NCBI GenBank assembly: GCA_963693305.1
Contig: OY855912.1
Coordinates: 6,362,001-6,426,000 of the forward strand
Direction: 5' to 3'
Source of the DNA: Meandrina meandrites
Taxonomy: Eukaryota > Cnidaria > Anthozoa > Scleractinia > Meandrinidae
DNA length: 64,000 bases
The translations under genes and the position numbers were made by a program. Each line of letters opens with the position of its first letter. Within the stretch, counting starts at the first letter, position 1. The notes beneath the pieces are model-generated. The model did no database searches. It worked only from the letters and a program-made list of their open reading frames with translations, and was not told where the DNA came from. Below are positions 34,324-49,300 of the stretch, piece by piece.

Positions 34324-37300
34324 CTAGTAATCATCATGTCCATTCATCAGATCTTCTTCCACCTCCTCCTCCACCTCTTCTCCTTCATCTTCGTCCAGTT
34401 CCCCGCGGATTTCCCGCTCGGCGCCCATTCCCCGCATCAGTGGGGCTCCCACCGCCTTGTGAGTCGCTTCTATCGTCTTCATGTTCACATAGTAAGCCAT
34501 GTTGACGTTGGGCACTCGTCGCCTCATTTCCTCCATCACTGAGTAAGCCTGCAGAGAAAGAACATTGAGAAAATTGTAGTTACGTTTGAAAATTGCTCCA
34601 AGTATGTAATTAATTATTGGTGGTTGAAGAATTAAACTGAGAAATCCCAACTGGCGGAAGGCTAACGTGCTCAGACCGTGACCAAGGAGTTGAACTCAGG
34701 GATACCAAGAACAAATTCCACATTGGGCAGCGTGGAGGATTTCAATCAGGGGACTCCAGTTTTCAAGTATAAAAATTCAGTACATGGTCCCTCAACAACT
34801 CATCACCTTTGATATCCTAAACGGTTTTTTAACCAATCAGACGTCACGACGTTCCCTTTCATTTATTTGAAGTGATTCAGTGATGTAGTTCAGAGTCGGC
34901 TAGGGGCTTATTTCACCAGCTGAAGGAGAGCTTATCACAAAGCTTAAATTTCACTTGAAAACAAAACCTTAGGCCACGAAGAAAAGCCAGCTTGGCTTGT
35001 TAGTAAGCTTTTCTTCCTAATTTTTCCCTGCCGAATGTTTTGTACTTACTTTAGTGTAGTTCTGCTGTCGTGCGTAGTGCTCTATGATGATTCCATACAC
35101 ATCCCCAACACGCACAGCTGTCTCGAGATCCGGTTCCTCGAGGAGAATGTGACATTGCTTGATCGCCTCGTCTGGGTCCTCTTCGTACGTTCTACACAAT
35201 CAAACAGTGCAAAAAAATCGTTTAAAGACAAATATTCAAGATATCCAGTACGGGAAGAAGTAGCTTTCCAGTAGGAGATTGCTTGAGCTTGTGGTTTGCA
35301 CTTTTGCTTCCTCTCCTTCAAACCGTCCCGGCATATTACGTTTCTCAACTCATTCATTCATTCAATGCCGTAAACTGAATTACTTATCGCCTATCGTCGA
35401 AACCATGTGAAGTCGAAACCATATGAAACTACAACACATTTCACTGACTTTGAGCTGAGCAGCAATTTGGAATTATGGGACTTAATCCAAGATACAAAAA
35501 AGCAGATATGGGAGTGTTAAGATATATAGTAATTCGCTCTTACCTTCTCGCCTGAACAAATTTCTTCAGAAATCCTATTCTCTGTTTAAGGTAGGCCACC
35601 TTCTCTTCTTGGTCGGTGGGGTTTTTCGTCTTGGCTTTCGCCATACATTTGTACGCCTCTGAAAGCGCCCCAAGAGCTTTGTCATAGTTTTGATATTCAT
35701 CAATTTCCACCTAAAGGAAGAAAGAATATTTTACCGGATTTCCATGACAGTTGTGAAAGTAAAACGAAAGTGATTATAGAGCCAATCACGAGAGAAAAGA
35801 AAAAATAAAAACAGCCAATCAGAATTCGAAGTGAAAACATGTAACCAGTGGCAAGCGCGAGAAAACGTGTTACCGGCGACAAGCGCGGGAAAATATGTAA
35901 CCGGCGGTAAGCGCGGGAAAACATGTGACCAATGGCAAGCGCGGGAAAACGTGTTACCGCCGGTAAACGCAAGAAAACACCTAACCGACAATAAGCGCGG
36001 GAAAATACGTAAACGACGGTAACCCCGGGTAAAGAAGTACCTACTAGAGCCATAAGGGAATTTTAAAAGCGAATCTTTTTCTTTTCCTTCACTTTTCTTA
36101 ACTGGGTCTTTTCATTGCACCAACATACCTGTGCACAAGCATCGTAGAAGTTAGCCAGCGAGTCAAGCGCTCGGCCCTTGGTGTAGAAAGCAATGATGTT
36201 TTTCATAATCTCAGGATCTTTCCGCCAGTCAAGAGACTGAAGGTAGTTAGCCGCCATCACGTAGATCTCCTTCTGTCTGGACACACCGGCGAAGAAGATG
36301 ATTTTCTCCGTGTCGCCAGATTTCAAGAGAGATTTCATTGCCTGTAAAGAGAACACAAGTCCAAAGCTAAAATAAAATAAAAAATCTTTGCTGATTGCAT
36401 TGCATTTATATGGCATGAAGTAGTGGAAGAAAGCAAAGACAAGACAAAGGAATAAACTCTAGTTATAAACATGCAAGTGAAATATTTTTGTAACTCCGCT
36501 TTCGAACAAGCAGTTTCTTGTCTTCCATAGACGTGAATATACTTCTTTCTGTCATAAGTTCTATCATAAGGTGATGGTACTTAGCTATACAATGCACAAA
36601 TCACGATTGTCTCATGGAGCTTTACATGCACTTTGAAAGAGATCGGCTTGTAGCTTCAATACATCAACAAGAAAATAAGTTGACAATTTCAGCCTTTTAT
36701 AGGCTACTTGTAGCCGATATTTTCTCTAAGGGTCGGAGGAGCGGTTATATATCGGGAACTGGCACCAGGCGGTATGGACGGGAGGGGCTTGGGGCTCAAT
36801 TCCCCCTCACGCGTCTTAAACCCCAGTTTACAGCACTCCCTCTCTGAACAGACTGCAAGCAGTCTCGCCTTTTTACTTCCAAAAACGTTTGATTACAAAT
36901 TCGACTGGGTTCAATTGAATTCAACAATCAAATGGTCTATTACAAACGCCTGGTCCAGTGTAACGACTCGTGTCGGACATTACACGCCCCAACCCCGATC
37001 GTGTGCACTAGATAAGCCCCACTCTTTGAGCTGACGTACCTTGATTTTGTTTCCAGCTTGCGTGTATTTCTTAGTGGCCAAGTGATACGATCTCTGTTGC
37101 ATACAGCAATCAGCGATTCTCTCCAGGAGCTTGTTTCGGAATTCAGGGTCGGTGCCTTTAGGCAGGGTCATCTTCTCGGCTAACTCTTCCGTTATTGTTA
37201 CGTTATGACCCATGCAAAGATCCAACGCTTCCGCGAACTTAAACAAGTAAAAAAAGTAATAAATTATAAAAAAAAAACAGCTGATATTTTAACAAATCTT

Positions 37301-40300
37301 TAGGGAACGAGAAAACGACGTTTTGCGATTGAAAAGAGAGAAGACGAACTGTTAGCGCTATAAACCGTCTATGTGCTTACTTCGACGCGAAGACCTTTTG
37401 AAATAGACTTTGCAAACTACGGATATTCTGAATGATTAGAATAAAATATACAATCTATTTCGCAGCTGTTACTTCGGTAGCCTCCAGCGCAGACCAAACC
37501 TCGTCCCCAGGGCTTTCCCTTCTTCGTGGGGGTGGTCTCGACCTCTTTGGGCTCGTCACGCGTTCCTGGGTCACGCGTTTCTTCCCCAGGAACGCGTGAC
37601 GAGCCCAAAGACGTCTGCGCAGGACTCTATTACTTCGGTTGTCACGCAAAATTTCGGGACGAGTAACGAGCCATTACCAGACAACGGACAATAAGTTTAC
37701 CTGTTTTCCAACAACCAAAAGCTCCACGGCTTTATCGTACTGTTCATGCTCTAAGAAGAACTTGGAGCATTTATCCAGCATTTGTGGGTCGGTGTTCTCG
37801 TCGAGGTCCTCGGCAATAACTTGAAGAGCCGCAAACTGCTGCGTAGCAAAGCAAAGATCCAGTGCTTTGGTGACATTTCCGCCCTGAAAGATGTTACAAA
37901 TAATAAGCACACGTAAGACGGAGGAACAAAAACGTTTTTCGTTTGGAAACTCAACACCAGTCTAATTGTTAGCTTGGGAACAGGCTCTCCGGTCGAGGAT
38001 GGGGCCCTTCTCGGCCCTTCTCGGCCTGTTTCGCTCGCCGATTTCTTTGGGAGCCTGCTCGCGGGCTTTCTAATTGTCTGAGCCTGCAATTCCGTTTGGC
38101 GAGTTGCTAAGCAACATGTCAGGCCCTATTAGGGGTTTTTGGGATACGGGATATTTAGGTAAAAAATTATAAGGTACGAGATATTTGGGGGGAAAATTAA
38201 CGGGGTACGGGATATTTAAACAAGAGATTCCGGGATATCTAACTTAAAAGTTGGAGATACAAACCACCGAAATTAACGGGATACGGGATTGTTAGGCCAA
38301 AAATTAATGGGATACGAGATACTTAGACACCCCCATGTCGTAACCTGGCGTTACTTTTTCTATTAAAAATTGATCGAGAAAAGTGCTACACAACCAGTAC
38401 GAAGTTTTGCCCTTCGTCTTCGTTTCTACGAAGAGATTTAATTTTCTAAACTGACAAACTTCACTGAGCTTTTGTACCGTTGCAAATGTTCTTGAGAGGA
38501 GTAAGGAGAAACGCACGTCTGTTTTCTTTTAAATTTTCTTTCACTGATTGATATAAACATTTTATAGCCAGCATAGCTGGTGACGGGTGGTTTTCGTCGC
38601 ACAGTGGCAAAATAACAGTGAAGCCGCAAAACTAATCCCGCTCTCTTTTGCCGCTCGTTTATGCAGGCTAACATCTGCAACGTCAATATTCATTATTCGC
38701 TGATTTTATTTATCCTCAATACCTCTGCTTTTGTACAAGAAGTGGATGTTGATTATACTAACGAAGGATAAAAAAATATTTTAAAAATAAAACTGTACCT
38801 TGTGATAAAGCATGACCGCCTTGTCCTGCATGTTTGGATGGTTTTCATAATACCTACGTGTGAAAATAGGAAACAAAACCAATGAACTCAACTGACAACT
38901 ATACATTAGCTTGCAAAATACAGACGGACATCCGCCTGTTGTTTTAACACGCAGAAATTGCCTGCGTTCGCAGACTACCTGTCCCGGTTAACTATATCTG
39001 CACGCCGAAAGCCCCAGAGGAACAAAGAACGGCGGAAATCGAGCCTGTACAAAAGCCCCTGTCAAATAATGCAACGCGGGCCAAACCCTCTATCGATTAA
39101 AAAAAGTTGAGGCCATCTTTAAGCACGAATACAGAGGGATTCTCTGGTTATATTTTTTCAGTCATTTACAGTTAAAATAAACCCTCTATCTCGAACTTCC
39201 CGCTATTTTGAACAATTATTTATTTCCCTTGGGAGTTTGAGATAGTCTGGTGCTCCGTGGCCGGCTTCACGTTTCAAGCTGTTTGTATAATTATCTCGCT
39301 CAACAATCTTTATGATAATTATGAACCCTTTCGATTACAAGCTTGGGTTATCTTTTAACCTGTAATTTTTTTCCTTCTCTTTGTTATGGCTCCTCGGCCC
39401 ACAAAGATGAACTAAAACAGCAGATAATTATTATGTAAATCCAACTTGGTTGAAAATAATTTTCATCTCCCAGGACAATTGACAAGGTAATTAAGTTAAG
39501 GCATAATTTATGCAAACATTGATAAGTACCGCGGATGATGCAACAGAAGGTATTATTTCATCGAAACGAAATTTTAAATAAGTAAAATTTACACTTCAAA
39601 CGCATCGGTAGCAGAGTGGCGCAGCGGAAGCGTGCTGGGCCCATAACCCAGAGGTCCGAGGATCAAAACCTCGCTCTGCTAGAATTTTTTATTCATTTAT
39701 CTTTTTGGTAATGAAATGCGTGAAAGAAAATATTTGACGCGTCAAACGAGCTTAAACTAAAGCGAATTTTTTTTTGTCCTACACGGAAAACTGATAAAAA
39801 GAAAGTGGAAAAGAGTCGAGGCATTAAATACTTTGTTGTCTAATCTTACAATATTTAGTACTCGAGGCTGATGCAACATAACGTACTTCTTTCATCAGAA
39901 CCAAATTTTAAATAAGTTAAATTTACCTTTGAAAAGCATCGGTAGCAGAGTGGCGCAGCGGAAGCGTGCTGGGCCCATAACCCAGAGGTCCGAGGATCAA
40001 AACCTCGCTCTGCTAGAAATTTTTTTGCAAATTTCTTTTTTTTCGCCAGTTTTAGATACTAAAACAAAACAAAAAATTCAATTCGCTCGCGAGCGGCTGC
40101 CTTCTACGAATGTACTATTGCTACAAAAATACATTAAGACGGAATTAAGTGATACAAACCTCAAACAACACTTTTTAGGGACAACTGATAATCTTTCTAC
40201 AAAGGTAATATATTTAGTTTGTACTGTTTCTGGATTAAAGCAAATACCAGTCTAAAAGAAGGCAAATTTTACGGATTTGTAAGAGTAGAAGTAGAAAATA

Positions 40301-43300
40301 AAGTTGAGGTATAAGATGGTTTCTTATCTTACCTTGCAACATCCAGCATGTCTTGTGGAGAGCTTAGTAGTGCAAGATTCATCAGTTCATTGTCCAGTCC
40401 GTGTTCCTGTTGAATCAAAGCATAATATCAATCAAATATTAAAGCGAATTCTTCTTCTTGAAAATTAAGTTGTTTGCTTTGTACCTCTATTTGTTTGCTG
40501 GCTTGTTTGTTAAAAAAAAAAAAAACTAACGCTGTGTTTACGATTAGATGTTGTGTTCCGCAAAAACAAATCTGTTGGCTTTTGTCCAAGATTGTAAAGG
40601 AAGAAGAGGATTAGAAAGTACTTAAAATAAAGACATTTCCTTTCTTAATGTTTTGGCTTTTCGTTGAAGATCATTTTAACAACTCTTAGTCATAGCGCCC
40701 CCAGGATTTTCGTCAAACACTTCCGTTAAACTGAATGCCATGTGTGCAGCACTTAGTTCTGAAAAAAAAAACAACAACAACTGACAACACAACACCGATT
40801 CCGTTATCTTACCTTGGCAAGCCGTATCGCGTTGCTGTAACATTGAGCTCGTGTGTAGAAATGGATAGCCTCCCTAATTTTCTCCTAAAAGAGAACAAAA
40901 GTTAATTAGTAAAAACCTTTCCTGGTACATGTATTCATGTCAGAATACCCCAAATTTGATTTTAGCATGTCGTATACAGCTATTTCGAGAAACGTTGTCG
41001 GAAAAAAACACAAAACTGCACAAGCCAATCCCTAAAGGTAGTATGGGTAGACGTATTGAGCTACTGCACGTGTTGCATACTAATGAGATATAACAACAAA
41101 ATAAGCGCGAATTTCAGGTCTTCTTTCTTTTCAGATATGTAGAAACAAGGTACGTTTAGCCCCTCTGAAGTTTAGAAGAATTTTTCCTCACTCAAAGACA
41201 TGCGACAGTAAAAGTAAAGCTAAAGATATTGGCCCCTGAGAGGAAAAACAAATTTTCCACGTGCAAAAATATAAACTTGGCCAATATGCAAAACTAGGCC
41301 AATATGCAAAATTCCAGTGAATACCCATGCCACCTTTCGGTCTTGTCGCGTGCACTTTGATGTTTTTTTTTCCGACAACCTTTCTCGAAATAGCTGTATG
41401 CAAACAAAAATACCTCGGGGTTCTGGAGCTCGGACTAACCTGGTTCTCAAACTGTCTTGCAAGGTGGTATGAAGCTGCTCTGTCGCCTGTTTCGTTGCAG
41501 ATTTCTGCTGCCTGTAAAGGTACGACTATGCTTTAGAGTCAACTTTTCTAACTACAGATACTGAATATATGAATATAAGCCCACGACGTTAGGAGTCAAA
41601 CACTACTCCTGATTAACCAGTCCTTACTTGTTAACCGGGAAAAAACCGCGGGAAAAGTTGTGCAGTTGACTCACGATTGGTTAGAGCGGTTTTCACTTGA
41701 GCGTCGAATATGCGAAACCATAGCAACAGACCGTTTTCTTCATTATGGCGTCAAGCGCGCGAAGATTTCTGGCGGTTGTAGCGAAGATAGCGCGCGCTAA
41801 GGATTAAATTGCTCCGACCAGCAAATGACGAATTTTCACGCGTAAATTTTACGCGATCTGAAATGTGAAATTTACATTTGAACGAGATCGTATAAAGGGC
41901 AAGATGCGACGACATTTTTGCATTCAAGCACGGCTGCATGATGTTGCTTTTTTCTACTCGTTTCAACTTGATAAAATTGTATCATTTTCGAAACTTGTTA
42001 TTGCAGTAAGTTGCCTTTGGTCGCGTTAAGCGCGGGAAAACGCGCGAGATCAAATAGCGAATGGTTATTGTCATGTTTGGTTTTACTTCTGATTGGTTAA
42101 ACAGAAACAGCACGTCAGCTCCGATTGGTTAATTTTAAAGCATACAGCACGAGCTTTATGAGCCAATGATAGAGCTCTGCAAACAAAAGCCAAACACATG
42201 ACAGCTTCCGACAGTCAACTAAAACCGCCTTCTAAAACCAATGCCAACACAAAAGTCGTTGGGGAAGCGCTCTTTCTTTTCACAGCACAATGAAGTGCAC
42301 CTTTTCTAAGTTGCCGCAGTAGCAGTAGACTCTGACCAGTGACAGATTGTCACGAGCCGCTTCGTAAAACTGCAGGGCTGTCTCCATTTCGCTTGTGCTC
42401 TCCATGTACTGTGCCCACCATTTGCGCAACTCCCTGAAAGAAAAACGTACGATACACACACCGAGTTAGAAGCGATATTTTAAACCTCTTCTCAATGGCT
42501 GTCGAAAATACCGCTTTTTAATAAACTTTTATACGCCATATGCCCAGAGAAGAATTTCATCTCCAACTTTTTACTGAGTCGCGGTTCGATAAACATGTTG
42601 CTTAGCAACAAGGTGTTTCCTGATGACGCAAAGCTAATGAGACAAATATGGAGCTGTTTCCCAGTCTTCGCGCTATTTTTGATTGGACGAGAGTCGGAGG
42701 TGAATGTGTTATAAGGACAAAATCTAATCTAGCGAGACAACGAAGAACTCTTCGTGCAGATGGTACCATAAGATTTTTCTTTAATTCTCTTAAGTTCTAC
42801 CAAGATTCAATTTTAAATTTTCCGAGTGAAAACGCGAGAAAATGCCACAATAAATTCAATGCTAAACAATAGCAGAAACAGTAAAGAAAACATACTTGTC
42901 CTTTGTTTTCAGGATGTAAGCTTCTAACTGCTGAGGTTCCTCCAGTAGCATTCTAGGAACTTCAAAACGGTGCGTGTCCGCCTTCTCAAAACTAAAACAA
43001 AAAGAAACAGTTGCGATAAAAACAAGCCGCGCTGTTCTTGATAAAAGGCCAACCAGACCAAGTTTAAATAAGCTGAGAAAATTTAAACTAATAGTGCTAA
43101 AATCAAGTTAGAAAAACAACCCAAACGTCTCGGGCTTTGCCCTCCATCAGTAGATAAGAGAGTTCGTTGGTGCTAGCCTGAAATGCGAAGATGTCACAGC
43201 AGATGCATGCCAATAAAATTGCACGTGCGGATGTTCAGCTCTTTGATTGGCTAGGACGTCTGGAAAACGAACAGAAAACTAGTGACGGACAATGGTCCGA

Positions 43301-46300
43301 CGAAACTTCACGTAAGCAGAGACAAATATTTTCCTTTTTGTAGGGGTAAATCGCCCTAAAAGGTCTGAACTGCAGAAAATGTGGTACTTATTCCTCTCGA
43401 CCTATTTATAGCCTGTGTAAAGCCGTCTCGCCCCGCTCCCATAAAAAAAAATATCGGTTAAGGGACGTCTGTACGTACCTTAAACGATGTTTTTTAGGGG
43501 AGCGGAACTGCTGTACACAGGCTATATATTTAAGGCGGGAAGTGAGACTAGGTTAAATTAAATCAAATCAAACAGCATTTCCTTTAGCAATCAAAAGAAC
43601 AATTTGAGAGGAAAAGGCGGCTGTTAGGCTAGCATCACAGGAAAGCCTGAACAGACCAATCCATTCCATGTAAACGTTATCTTATTTACTCACTTTACAA
43701 TGGCTGCCGATATGTTCCCAGTTGACTCAAGATGCTTGGCGTAGTTGTAGTAAGTTGTTCTCAAGTGGATACGATCGTGGAGCTCGGCCACTTCAATAGC
43801 CTGTAAAAAAAAAAATTTGGAATTCAGTCTCAGAATCAGCCTGCGTGCGGCCGTCATATTTATGCACAAAGGCTATCTCAGTATGAAAGATCAATAATAA
43901 TAATAATAATAATAATAATAAACCTTTATTTAACCACGATCTGTTTTAAAGCAAATGCATGCTTGAGGGGTCGTGTGTACGTGTGACTAACTACCTACCT
44001 AAGAAAAATTAATATTACATTGTGATAAACTAAATTAAACGATATTATAATAAATTAAACGATATTATAATAAATTAAACGATATTATAATAAATTAAAC
44101 GATAATACATAATACCACACAGATATTTAGTTCGTAATTCTCGGTTGTCTGACCTTTGTCCACTGATTGGAAGCTTGATAAAACTTGTTTAACAGGTCAA
44201 ACCGTCCAGAGTTCTTGTAAAGCTTCTCTGCTTCTTCCTGTTTTAGGGGAAAGGCAGTAAGATAGAATAAGCTTTACTGAAGATTTTCTGCAGTAATTTG
44301 CAGCATTAAAAAGTTAATTGCCTTATAACCGAGAAGAATCACAATATCTAACTTTTAACAATTAAATTATGAGTTCGAGATTTCTATGAGGTGATAGTTG
44401 ATGAAACCGAAGGCTGACTCTACTATCACCTCATAGAAATCCAGAGCAAATAATTTAACTGTTTTAGTAGAACTCTAACTCATTATCTTCAAATAATGAT
44501 TTTTTACTATTTTTCTACATATGAACTAGTATTAAACTTTAGGGAATATGCGCGCGGACTGAATTGTCATTTGAAACTTTCAGTTCTATAAGCACGCTCA
44601 TTAGTTCATTCAGTAATTTTGACGTTTTAAACTCGTGTAGCGGTGAATTTCCTTCTTTACGTCATCTCGGGAATTGAATTATTCAATAATATTTCTAAAC
44701 TTTCTCCGAAACTTCCGAGAAATGAGAAAATGGCGCTATTCTGTGAGCAACCTTCAGCCACTGTACACTAATTCCGTGTTTCTATCGAGTTATAGAAATT
44801 CGAGTGGAAGTTTGGGAGAACGAGAAATGCTGTAGGAACACGAGCCGCAGGCGAGTGTTTCCACAGCTTTTTTCGAGTTCTTCCAAACTTTCACTTATGA
44901 TAGCTTAGCCAATCAGATTGCAGCATTTGCATTAGTATACTAGTGGAATTCTACACATGGAGTAATCAATATTGACTCTCTTTGAACAATACCAACACAA
45001 TGTCAATAATGAAGAAATCTACGCAAAGGGATCCCTATTGCCTTGATGAACCACCAAATTCTCATAACCAACACTGAAAGCAATGCATGGAAACTAGTGA
45101 GAAGAATTAGTACTTACGATCAGGCCAAGTTGTACAGCTAAACAAGCCACTCTAGCGTCAAGTTCAGGTTCTTTGTGAACGTCTCTCAGCGCTCTTGCAG
45201 CCCGAGCGTTGCCCATGTTGCCCAAACATACAGTGGCCACATCCAGCCGCTTGGTCTTAACGCACATGCGAGCCATGTTTTCCCACACCGATTCACTATC
45301 ACAGAAAACATCAGGTTAGAAAGGACAAGTGTCCTTGAAGCTATTCCTTGTGCCTTTTCTTGTGAGGCTATAACTTAGCTGACAGACTTGGTCATGAATT
45401 TCGGAAAACTAGCGAAATCTTTTCACGTCCGCAGTTTACAATCCGTCTTTTAAAATCTCTCTCAATCTCGACCATGATCGTTCCAATTTTCATTTTATTA
45501 TTACCCAAGGGCTGAGCTAACGTTCAAAACATGAATTACACGTTTTCAAGTTTGTCCTTATATTGCAATCCATTTCCACCGTTAATCATCCTCTTTTCCG
45601 AGCGGCTTCTTGTCATTTGTCAAGTTACGTTCTTCAATATGAAACCATTATTACTGGATTTTCTTTGAGTGACGTGTGACTTTTACCTAAGGACTGCGCC
45701 CCTTTCTTTACTAAGTTGTTCAAAACCCAAGATATGCAGCCAAATGATTCAATTCATAACAGATATAACAAATAAAGCAGTCCTCTTGCGGCAAACCTTT
45801 TGATTAACTTGATGGCCTTGAAAGCTTCATCCATGTTACCAATAGCGGAAAGATAGCTGAAGTTCATCATGGCTTTTCTGGCCTCCACGTCAGCTTTCTC
45901 CAGTCCAATGAAGTCCCTCATGGTGTGTTTAGTGACCATGTGGTGTTTGTCAGGTAGGGGTATATTCGTCGCTGCGTATGACGGAGGGTCAGAGGGTGGG
46001 GCGCCTTCTAACTCGCTGCTCTGTTAGTTTGAAAAAAAAAATCGTGTCTTGTAGCAAAGTTCATTCGGACAAAAAAGGATAAATTTGATCACACACAAAC
46101 AATGGCGAAAACGCTTTACGGAAAAGAGGAGAGAAAAAAAGGCAAAACAAATAAGCATCTTCTTTGGTCATGACTTCTGCTTGCTTTTGGAAAACTGTTA
46201 AGAAAAATACTCACCTTCTTAACGAGGTAGAAGAAGGGGACTTGAACTCCAAGTAAACCTAGAAAAAATATTATTTAACCCTTTTTAGATATTTTCTGTG

Positions 46301-49300
46301 GTGTACTGTAAATTTCTGACTGACACATAGCAAACTGAACATTACCAAAGACTTATGGTTCAAAACTTACTGAAGTAAGCTGAATCGATTGGAAAAAAGT
46401 CCTGTATTAAGATGCCATTTTCTGGAGTACTGAACAGTGATATTACCATCACATCACTCTGTTGACGAATCAACAAAACACAACATCAATACACGATACA
46501 CACTCTTCATAGAGCCAATTAATCATGCCGTCAGCTAGCAATTCTCTTCTGGACGTACACTGTATAAATTATCGTTTAACTAAATCAAAGGCCACAATTA
46601 TAGTTTGCAACGAATAGAAACAAAATGCAAGACGCAATCACGAAACAAGAGTCCTTTTCGACAGGTGAAGCTTCCCCTACGAGACGTCCCACCCTTTGCG
46701 CGCATGACCAACTCTTCGCGTGCGTGTCCCACTCTTTGCACGCGTGTCTTCCTCTTTGCATTAGTGTCCCGCTCTTACTTTTTGTGGCTGACGCTAGCCT
46801 GTGTGTACAGCCGTCCTGCTCCCCTAAAACAGGCTAGGCTAAATCCATATCAGTGAAAATCTTGCAAAATAATCCAGCTATTCTGTCGGATATAGCAATC
46901 ACTAAAGTAAGACAACACCGAAATAGACTAAAAGCATCATAACAGTCTGACCTCTCTACTGGCATCACCAGCAGTCATGTTCACAGGTTTCCTTGACGAT
47001 GATTTGCTGTTTGAAGCTTCCTGTAACATTCCTGGAATGCGCGCAGCCTCACAGACTAGCAACTTAGGTTCTGTTGGATCCCAAAACTGCGCCAAAGGTC
47101 TCCTGCCAGCGATTTCTGCTGCCTGTTGTGCTCTGTTTACTATATCAGGGCTTTCTTTATCTCCTTCATCTGCCGCTCCTGTGCCATGGCCCGTTGCAAA
47201 GTCAAATGATTGAAACGCGTCAATCTCTATGTCCCAGACATAAATTCTGCTATCTGCCGAGTTGTTTGCCTGGAATAAACAACACAAAATATAATACCGT
47301 TATATTACTGTTTGTCGTGTGTGATCAACGTGTTGTCTGTGCGAGAAAGGTTTGCACGGCTGTCGTTGTCACATAGAATTCTTGGGCAAGACACTAAACC
47401 CTCGCAGCTTTTCTTTCCACCCAAGAGTATAAATAAGTAGTGGCAAATTGTTAGTAGTCTCCTTCGCAGCCGTTGTTTGGACTCGTCACGCAACGCTCCC
47501 TCCCCCACCAAGAAGAGTTGCGTGACGAGCCCAAACAATGGCTGCGAAGGAGACAAAATTGCTAGGGATTTTGATTGTAAACTGAGATAACCCAGCATCT
47601 CAGCCAAGGGGAGTCACAATACGCTGAAAGTTGCTTTATGCTTTTGGAAACTGAACATCAGTGCTAGAATATTTGCTTTCGTGGCTCATAAACTGTAAAA
47701 AGCAAAAAAAGCTTTCAGTAACTGTATACAATGTATAATAATGGCACCTATGACAAGCGGCCATTCTGGAAATCCTAATCAGGGCTGCCACCAAGACCCG
47801 GGGGCTGGGGAATTCCTCCGCCTACTACAGGTTTGAACCCTGGCTACTTTGAAACAAAACCACCTAGCCTAACACCAGAAAACATTTTGACCCCCAGCTA
47901 CTTTTTTACTTTCCCTGCCTACTTGAAAAATTAGTGACAACCCTGCCAAATAAATGGCTATTGAATAAAAGAGGCCACTTCCTGGGGGTTATTGCGGCTC
48001 ATCAAACAACACAAACATTTACTGCTTAGTGAAGAAGGTGGTGCAAGTTTCACCATACTCTCTTACCTTATCACACATGATGCTAACTTTGGTCCCATTA
48101 CAATTGCATCTGACAGACTTGAGTTTCCCAATTCCTGCTATACTTTCCTCTAGTGACTTGGGATTGCAGTGTTGTTTAGCTTCCCTATACATCCAAAAAG
48201 TATAAAACTGTCAAGGGGAACTCGTTAAATGTTGAGGAATTTTTACTTTTTCGCTCTTTTTCACTTAACAAGAAGTTCCGGTAAAAAGGGGCATGGCCTG
48301 CCATTCTCATGCCCAGTTGTCAGCCAACTATTGAAGCATAAACAACTGGCAAACAACCTGCATATTTTCTAAAAGAGTTACTGAGAAAATGTGTAACTTC
48401 ATATATTTTCTCATTACATCATATTTTTACAAGTGATAATCTATATCTTTCAAGGTTTAATGAGATTTTAAAGTATGTTCAATTTGCAGGACACTTGACT
48501 CCACAATGCGCCATTACTACAAAAGTACAAATTTGCAATTCACACCCAAAGGTGTGAAATCTGGGCTGTTCCATCCCTTTTATTTGCAGAACTTCTTGTT
48601 TAGGTTTTGAAGGCATAATCTCTCAGATGGAAGTGCCACAGTCAATCCCTGTTAGGATAGGTACCTTTGGAACTGTGATCTGGTGTCTGCAATAGCAAGT
48701 CATTGCCTTGCATCATAGGCATGCAATATGTACAGAGGACTATGTAGTTGTAGGTCTTTGCATGCACTGCAGACCTATGGTACTATGTGCCAAGATCATA
48801 TTTTGTAGAATTTAATTTGAATGATAAATGTACATTTTTTTCTTACCTTCTTGACAAATCCCACACCTTGATATAACCCAAAGATGTACCAGCAACAAGA
48901 AAATTTCCACACACATCTAACAGAACAGGGTCACCTTCCGTCTCAGAAAACTGCAAAATCTGCTTCACTGTTCCCTGCAAACATGTAATACAGTGTATGA
49001 AAACAGGAATTCATTACAATACTGTACACATGTACAGTCAAATAACTGAGAGAGAGATATGTTCGGTGGATTTTTTGTTTTTTAATTTAGCACAACCTCA
49101 TGGTCAGCAGAACTAATTTAGTTACATGTTTGAAAATTTACAACATTTCTTGGAACTCTTTGAAAATATTTACAACTGTGGTAGAAAAGTCGCTTCTGCT
49201 TTACCTCAGAAGACTTTAAAATTCCAGTTTAGTGCCTCTTAAGAACAAAATTATCTTTGAAATTTGATGATCATAAGAGTATTTTTACATGCAAGTTCTA

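Larger units (their letters stand above)
39537..40030. repeat. Tandem duplication (334-bp offset) carrying tRNA-Met
   Basis: About 74 nt upstream of each tRNA gene (39537-39609 and 39870-39943) are clearly related (GATGCAAC..TTTAAATAAGT..GCATCGGT), while the stretches between are not. The block was duplicated together with its 5' flank. Confidence 0.75.

Noticed and set aside
34215..34542. Plus-strand frames rich in proline and leucine
   Set aside because: Antisense shadows of the IFT140 last exon, whose acidic Glu/Asp tail reads as Pro/Leu/Ser-rich on the other strand.
35833..36020. CRISPR-like array with a 28-nt period
   Set aside because: Units are contiguous with no unique spacers and sit in an animal intron; no cas genes. 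It is a minisatellite.
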